DNA of 64,000 bases from Hyphomicrobium sp. 99 (lineage in GTDB: Bacteria > Pseudomonadota > Alphaproteobacteria > Rhizobiales > Hyphomicrobiaceae). Made by a program: the position numbers and the translations under genes. The notes under the pieces are model-generated. The model did no database searches. It had not been told where the DNA came from and saw nothing but the letters and a program-made list of their open reading frames with translations. This document shows positions 60,901 through 64,000 of the stretch, one piece after another. The stretch spans positions 1,364,001-1,428,000 of the forward strand of contig NZ_KQ031382.1 in NCBI RefSeq assembly GCF_000384335.2, given 5' to 3'. Positions within the stretch are counted from its first letter, which is position 1. Each line of letters opens with the position of its first letter.

Positions 60901-61974
60901 TTGGAACTGCCCACGCATGGGGCCGCCACTCTGCCCAGTGTGACGGTTGATAGTTATAATATCGAGGTGCGCGACGATGACGGTTTTGTCGGCGACAAAG
61001 CGAGCAAGGGCGCATTCTGGGACATCGTCGAGAAGTGGCGCAAGGCGCTGCGGAAGGCCGGCGAGGATCCCTTCGGAAAGACGACGACCGAGGAACTGAC
61101 GAAGAAGCGACTGGTCGAGGAGCTGGAAAAGGGCGACCCGGACGCTGCGGGCATCGTACAAAGCGCGGTTGAAGAATTCTCACAGCAATTCGCGGAGGTC
61201 ATTCGGCGTTTTTTGCAGACCATGGAATGGCGAGATACCGAAGCTATTGTAATCGGCGGCGGGTTTCGCGGCAGCCGGCTTGGCGAGCTGGTGGCGGGCC
61301 GTACAGGCCTGCTTCTCAGGGCCGATAAAATCAAGGTCGACCTTGAAATGATTCACAACGACCCCGACGACGCGGGTTTGATCGGCGCGGCGCACCTGTT
61401 GCCGCCCTGGATGCTCAAGGGGCACGATACGATGCTCGCCGTTGATATCGGGGGTACCAACATTCGCGTTGGCACTGTGGAATTGAATATCGGCAAATCG
61501 CGGGATCTTGTGAAGAGCAAAGTGGCGAACTCAGAGATCTGGTGCCACGCGGAAGATGAGACAGATCGGTCGGGCGCTGTCGCCAGATTGGTGAAGATGC
61601 TAGAGAATCAAATCCGGTGGAACAGCAAAGAGAAGCTGGCGTTAGCGCCCGTCATCGGTATTGGCTGCCCGGGGATCATCCGCGAGGACGGATCCATTGA
61701 TCGCGGGGGCCAGAATCTTCCCGGCAATTGGGAAAGCAGCAGCTTCCATCTACCCAGCAGCATCAAGGAAAAGCTCACCGAAATCGGCGGATTTGAAACG
61801 ATGATCGTTATGCATAACGACGCCGTCGTTCAGGGGTTGAGCGAATTGCCCCATATGAAAGATCGCGAGTATTGGGCGGTTTTGACAATCGGAACTGGAC
61901 TCGGCAACGCGCTTCACCAACCGCGATGTGAAGAAGCCGAAATAACTCCGTCGGCAGACCCAACGACCGTCTAA
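60901..61974 (+). CDS. ROK-family protein with permuted-looking motif order
   Basis: A 357-residue actin-fold ATPase/sugar-kinase-like protein. The phosphate-1 motif MLAVDIGGTNIRVGTVEL lies in the middle (~180), the catalytic-type loop IVMHNDAVVQGLSE at ~305, and phosphate-2 GTGLGNAL near the C-terminus. Motifs normally found at the end of ROK proteins (IVIGGGFRGSRLGE, then DDAGLIGAAHL) come first, at ~118-170. So the order looks circularly permuted, preceded by a lysine-rich helical region. TTG at 60901 is the only early start. I recall similar proteins in related bacteria, so this seems to be a family trait, not damage. Substrate unknown. Confidence 0.7.
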   Translation: MELPTHGAATLPSVTVDSYNIEVRDDDGFVGDKASKGAFWDIVEKWRKALRKAGEDPFGKTTTEELTKKRLVEELEKGDPDAAGIVQSAVEEFSQQFAEVIRRFLQTMEWRDTEAIVIGGGFRGSRLGELVAGRTGLLLRADKIKVDLEMIHNDPDDAGLIGAAHLLPPWMLKGHDTMLAVDIGGTNIRVGTVELNIGKSRDLVKSKVANSEIWCHAEDETDRSGAVARLVKMLENQIRWNSKEKLALAPVIGIGCPGIIREDGSIDRGGQNLPGNWESSSFHLPSSIKEKLTEIGGFETMIVMHNDAVVQGLSELPHMKDREYWAVLTIGTGLGNALHQPRCEEAEITPSADPTTV

Positions 61975-62011
61975 CCGGGACCTCCGTGGAATTTCCCCGA
62001 CGAACAATATG

Positions 62012-62206
62012 TCAACCGCCGATCTCCTTAACACCGAGTGGCGAAAGCCCATGACCGCCTGCTGGACCCTCAACGATCCACCTCTTTAAGCGAGCGAAAG
62101 CCAAAACGGCCGGCAAGTTTTGAACCGGAAGAATTTCGACGGAAGGCTTTCCGAGCCCGTAAAGAGCCCTGAGATAGTCCCGCGCTTGTTTCTCAATTTC
62201 TTCCAT
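62012..62206 (-). CDS. Hypothetical small protein
   Basis: A 64-codon frame with reasonable codon use and a soluble, helical-looking N-terminus (MEEIEKQARDYLRALYGLGK). The sequence ends in a glycine-rich tail. No family was recognised. It lies downstream of and opposite to the ROK-type gene, without an operon partner. Confidence 0.4.
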   Translation of the reverse strand: MEEIEKQARDYLRALYGLGKPSVEILPVQNLPAVLAFARLKRWIVEGPAGGHGLSPLGVKEIGG

Positions 62207-62281
62207 AAGGTCTCAGGGCATCTCTTCGATCGACTAGGCCTTCCCGGACGAGGGCACGCACTCGGAATAGGCTAGATTGCT

Positions 62282-62373
62282 ACGCGTACCAATGCGTTGC
62301 TGTCGCAGTCAGAAACCGGCAAAATGACCACGTCCATCGATCTCTGTTGCGGCCGGTTGCCACCGAACGCGTG
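62282..62373. repeat. Diverged second copy of the 29.15-kb repeat
   Basis: This segment aligns with 29152-29243 at roughly 85% identity (shared blocks include CGTACCAATGCGTTG and CTGTTGCGGCCGGTT) in the same orientation. The 12-bp inverted repeats of the first copy are not preserved. A minus-strand frame of about 50 codons overlaps it with the same terminal NALVR pattern. Confidence 0.6.
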
Positions 62374-62582
62374 CATCAACGAAACGGATCGCACGCGGAA
62401 TATGTTCCGGGACATGGATTCGAGGTTCTAAACGCCTCTGACCAGCTCGTACATTCCTTGGGATCATAAAGGGTCTCGATGAGGCGAGAGCCAATGTGGT
62501 TCGGACGGTTACAATCGCCGGAACGAATAGCATCGATGACTCGATTGGCGATGTGATACTTGGAATAGAAGGAGACACTTCA

Positions 62583-62842
62583 ATGCCCAACTCTACCAGC
62601 ATCAAGGCGCTCAGCTGATCGCGAGAGTGACCATTCTTGAGCGCGTCGTGGGCCTCATGGTGCGCGACCGCATGCTCGAAGCAGGCAAGGGCGCGACGGA
62701 CATCCTCACTTTCGGCGAGGACGTCAAAAAGTACTTTCATGGCCGCACAGCTGAGGGCTCGACCGACCGCGAACTCAACGACGCTGCTGATCGTTTCTTC
62801 TCGGCGATTGCATCAGATATCGGCAGCCAAGATAGCCAATAA
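62583..62842 (+). pseudogene. Small gene with a single frameshift
   Basis: An AAGGAG site at 62569-62574 precedes ATG 62583, which gives an 11-residue frame ending at 62618. Shifting frame near 62610 yields a strongly coding 76-codon continuation (ARVTILERVVGLMVRDRML, then FGEDVKKYFHGRTAEGS) with G/C in most third positions. Together these would form a protein of about 86 residues. Either a real frameshift or a sequencing error is possible. GTG 62627 could start a 71-residue product. No family recognised. Confidence 0.45.
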
Positions 62843-62849
62843 TGGCCTG

Positions 62850-63224
62850 CTAATTCGTTTCCGAAAGCATCCCGCGGATAGTTTCGATTATTGCGTCCTC
62901 GTTATAGGGCTTCGGGAAAAATCTAGCCCCGACGGGCATGTGGCCCTGCTCAACGAGGGTCCGGCCCGACACCACGATCAACTTAATCGGCGGCCATCGA
63001 TCGCTGATGTAATGAGATAGCTTTAAACCATCCATCAAACCAGGCATCTCGACGTCGGTGAACACAAGATGGATTTCGGGCCGCGCTTCGAGAACCCGAA
63101 TAGCTTCGTCCGCGCTACTCGCCTCGATCACCTCAAAACCAGCGGTTTCCAGAAATTCGAGAGCAGCGTTTCGAATAATCGGGTGATCCTCGACCACCAA
63201 AACAACGTTCTTATGAATTGGCAT
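62850..63224 (-). CDS. Single-domain response regulator
   Basis: A 124-residue receiver domain without an output domain. The acidic pocket is ED at 12-13, the phospho-acceptor is D57 in VFTDVEMPG, and the conserved lysine lies in FFPKPYNED. Such proteins relay or sink phosphoryl groups. The gene lies 67 bp downstream of the histidine kinase gene in the same direction and is probably its partner. The sequence resembles receivers paired with HWE/HisKA_2 kinases in alphaproteobacteria. Confidence 0.9.
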   Translation of the reverse strand: MPIHKNVVLVVEDHPIIRNAALEFLETAGFEVIEASSADEAIRVLEARPEIHLVFTDVEMPGLMDGLKLSHYISDRWPPIKLIVVSGRTLVEQGHMPVGARFFPKPYNEDAIIETIRGMLSETN

Positions 63225-63291
63225 ATATTATCCGGTGAGGACGAAGCTGATACTCAATCGCTGAGCGTAATGTGAAGCAGGGGAGCCTCTG

Positions 63292-64000
63292 CTAAGCAGT
63301 CGGCAGTGCCTCCCTCCGTTTGGCGACCAGCTCGTCGTAAACAATACAAACCGAGGTTCCAGGTTTTGCATCGCGCACAATAATTTTGCCGCCCAGCTGT
63401 TTGGCGAGCGCCTCGACGATTCCTGTACCGAGCCCCGGCTTGGCTTTGTCGGAACCCGTCGCCATGCCAATCCCGTCATCCACGACGGATAGAGCCCATT
63501 TCGCTCCATCGGACCGGAAATCGACGCTAATCTTGCCGTGCCGGTTGCCTGGGAAGGCGTGTTTAAGAGCATTGATCACCAGTTCGGTGATGATCAGACC
63601 AAAGCTCACCGACGTATTTGCATTGACGACACTGTCATCGATGGTCGCCACGATCGACAGACGGTTGGGGTCTTGGATCATCGATGCACCAAGGCTTTCG
63701 CAAAGTTGGACGAAATAGGGTCGAAGCGACACGTCTCCGAGGCTCGACGCCGCGAGGTGACGCTGAACTTCGGCGATCGACATGACGCGATGGTGCGCGT
63801 CTTGAAGATGTCCCCTCGCTTCCTCGGACTGCACCTTGCGAGCGCTCTGCATCAACACGCTGGCGATGATCTGGAGACTGTTGGCGACGCGGTGCTGGAT
63901 TTCCTGCAGAAGAATCGCCTTCTCTCGGATGAGATCATCTTTTTCCCGAGACGCTGCACGAGCGGCGGTTACGTCAGATATCGCCAGAAGGAGCCGAACA
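63292..64000 (-). CDS. HisKA_2-type sensor histidine kinase (5' end outside window)
   Basis: The C-terminal part of a sensor kinase; the frame is open to the window edge. The visible product starts in the end of a probable PAS domain (LLLAISDVTAARAA), then the phosphoacceptor helix EIQHRVANSLQIIASVLMQS with His in QHRV. The ATPase domain has the N-box ELVINALKHAF and the G-boxes VVDDGIGMA and GLGTGIVEALAKQLGG. This is the class common in Rhizobiales. It probably phosphorylates the adjacent receiver. The input signal lies in the missing part. Confidence 0.87.
   Translation of the reverse strand, partial: VRLLLAISDVTAARAASREKDDLIREKAILLQEIQHRVANSLQIIASVLMQSARKVQSEEARGHLQDAHHRVMSIAEVQRHLAASSLGDVSLRPYFVQLCESLGASMIQDPNRLSIVATIDDSVVNANTSVSFGLIITELVINALKHAFPGNRHGKISVDFRSDGAKWALSVVDDGIGMATGSDKAKPGLGTGIVEALAKQLGGKIIVRDAKPGTSVCIVYDELVAKRREALPTA

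Noticed and set aside
62309..62740. 143-codon minus-strand ORF near the second repeat
   Set aside because: Codon use is better on the plus strand, where a frameshifted small gene with a ribosome-binding site is found.

Overview
The window reads as chromosome of an alphaproteobacterium of the Rhizobiales type, with a methylotroph-like, Hyphomicrobium-like flavour. That is an inference from GC-rich third positions, many XRE-cupin and AraC regulators, dimethylglycine-dehydrogenase and GcvT-type demethylases, a dimethyl-sulfone (Sfn) cluster, a HWE/HisKA_2-type kinase and a MarR protein with a cysteine tail. No rRNA, complete tRNA or CRISPR array was found. Protein family names come from motif reading; no database search was run.

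Region 1 (1-10.4 kb) is catabolic: the end of a PotC-like ABC permease gene, a dimethylglycine/sarcosine dehydrogenase-like flavoprotein, a flavodoxin-fold quinone reductase, an aldehyde dehydrogenase, two convergent XRE-cupin regulators, an AraC regulator, and a three-gene operon (acyl-CoA-dehydrogenase-like flavin monooxygenase, flavin reductase, cupin dioxygenase-like protein). Region 2 (10.4-19.5 kb) is envelope related: a DUF883 protein, a secreted His/Lys-rich peptide, a GT2 glycosyltransferase, a 954-residue autotransporter, a DUF2092 periplasmic protein, a membrane-anchored metallophosphoesterase and an AI-2E/PerM transporter. Region 3 (20-31 kb) is a surface-glycan block: a HAD protein coupled to a HAD-associated/GT2 fusion, an acyltransferase, a large two-glycosyltransferase protein, a B12-binding radical SAM enzyme followed by a 44-codon ORF, and glycosyltransferase debris.

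Region 4 (31.6-39.5 kb) is an organosulfur locus on the minus strand: a LuxR regulator, an msuE-like FMN reductase gene with a large internal deletion, sfnG, sfnB, an APC permease and a DmdA/GcvT-like demethylase, with an 18-bp palindrome (37323-37340) ahead of the operon.

Region 5 (40.0-59.6 kb) is accessory. Three copies of one short core sequence (39993, 46693, 59587) have flanks that fit two elements integrated in tandem. Element 1 (about 6.7 kb) carries a glycosyltransferase/FkbM methyltransferase/sulfotransferase operon and an acyltransferase. Element 2 (about 12.9 kb) carries an IS1182 remnant, a six-gene overlapping operon of the HPr-rel-A type (PqqD-like protein, HprK-like kinase, three GT2 glycosyltransferases, NTP_transf_5 nucleotidyltransferase), a dead serine recombinase, a globin-coupled chemoreceptor, CheW, a PAS-GGDEF-EAL protein and a MarR regulator. 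The HPr-rel-A operon is the best candidate for a poorly described system.

Region 6 (59.6-64 kb) holds a decayed DUF1906 gene, a ROK-family protein with a permuted motif order, small and frameshifted ORFs, a diverged copy of a repeat also present at 29.15 kb, and a single-domain response regulator beside a histidine kinase that runs off the window.
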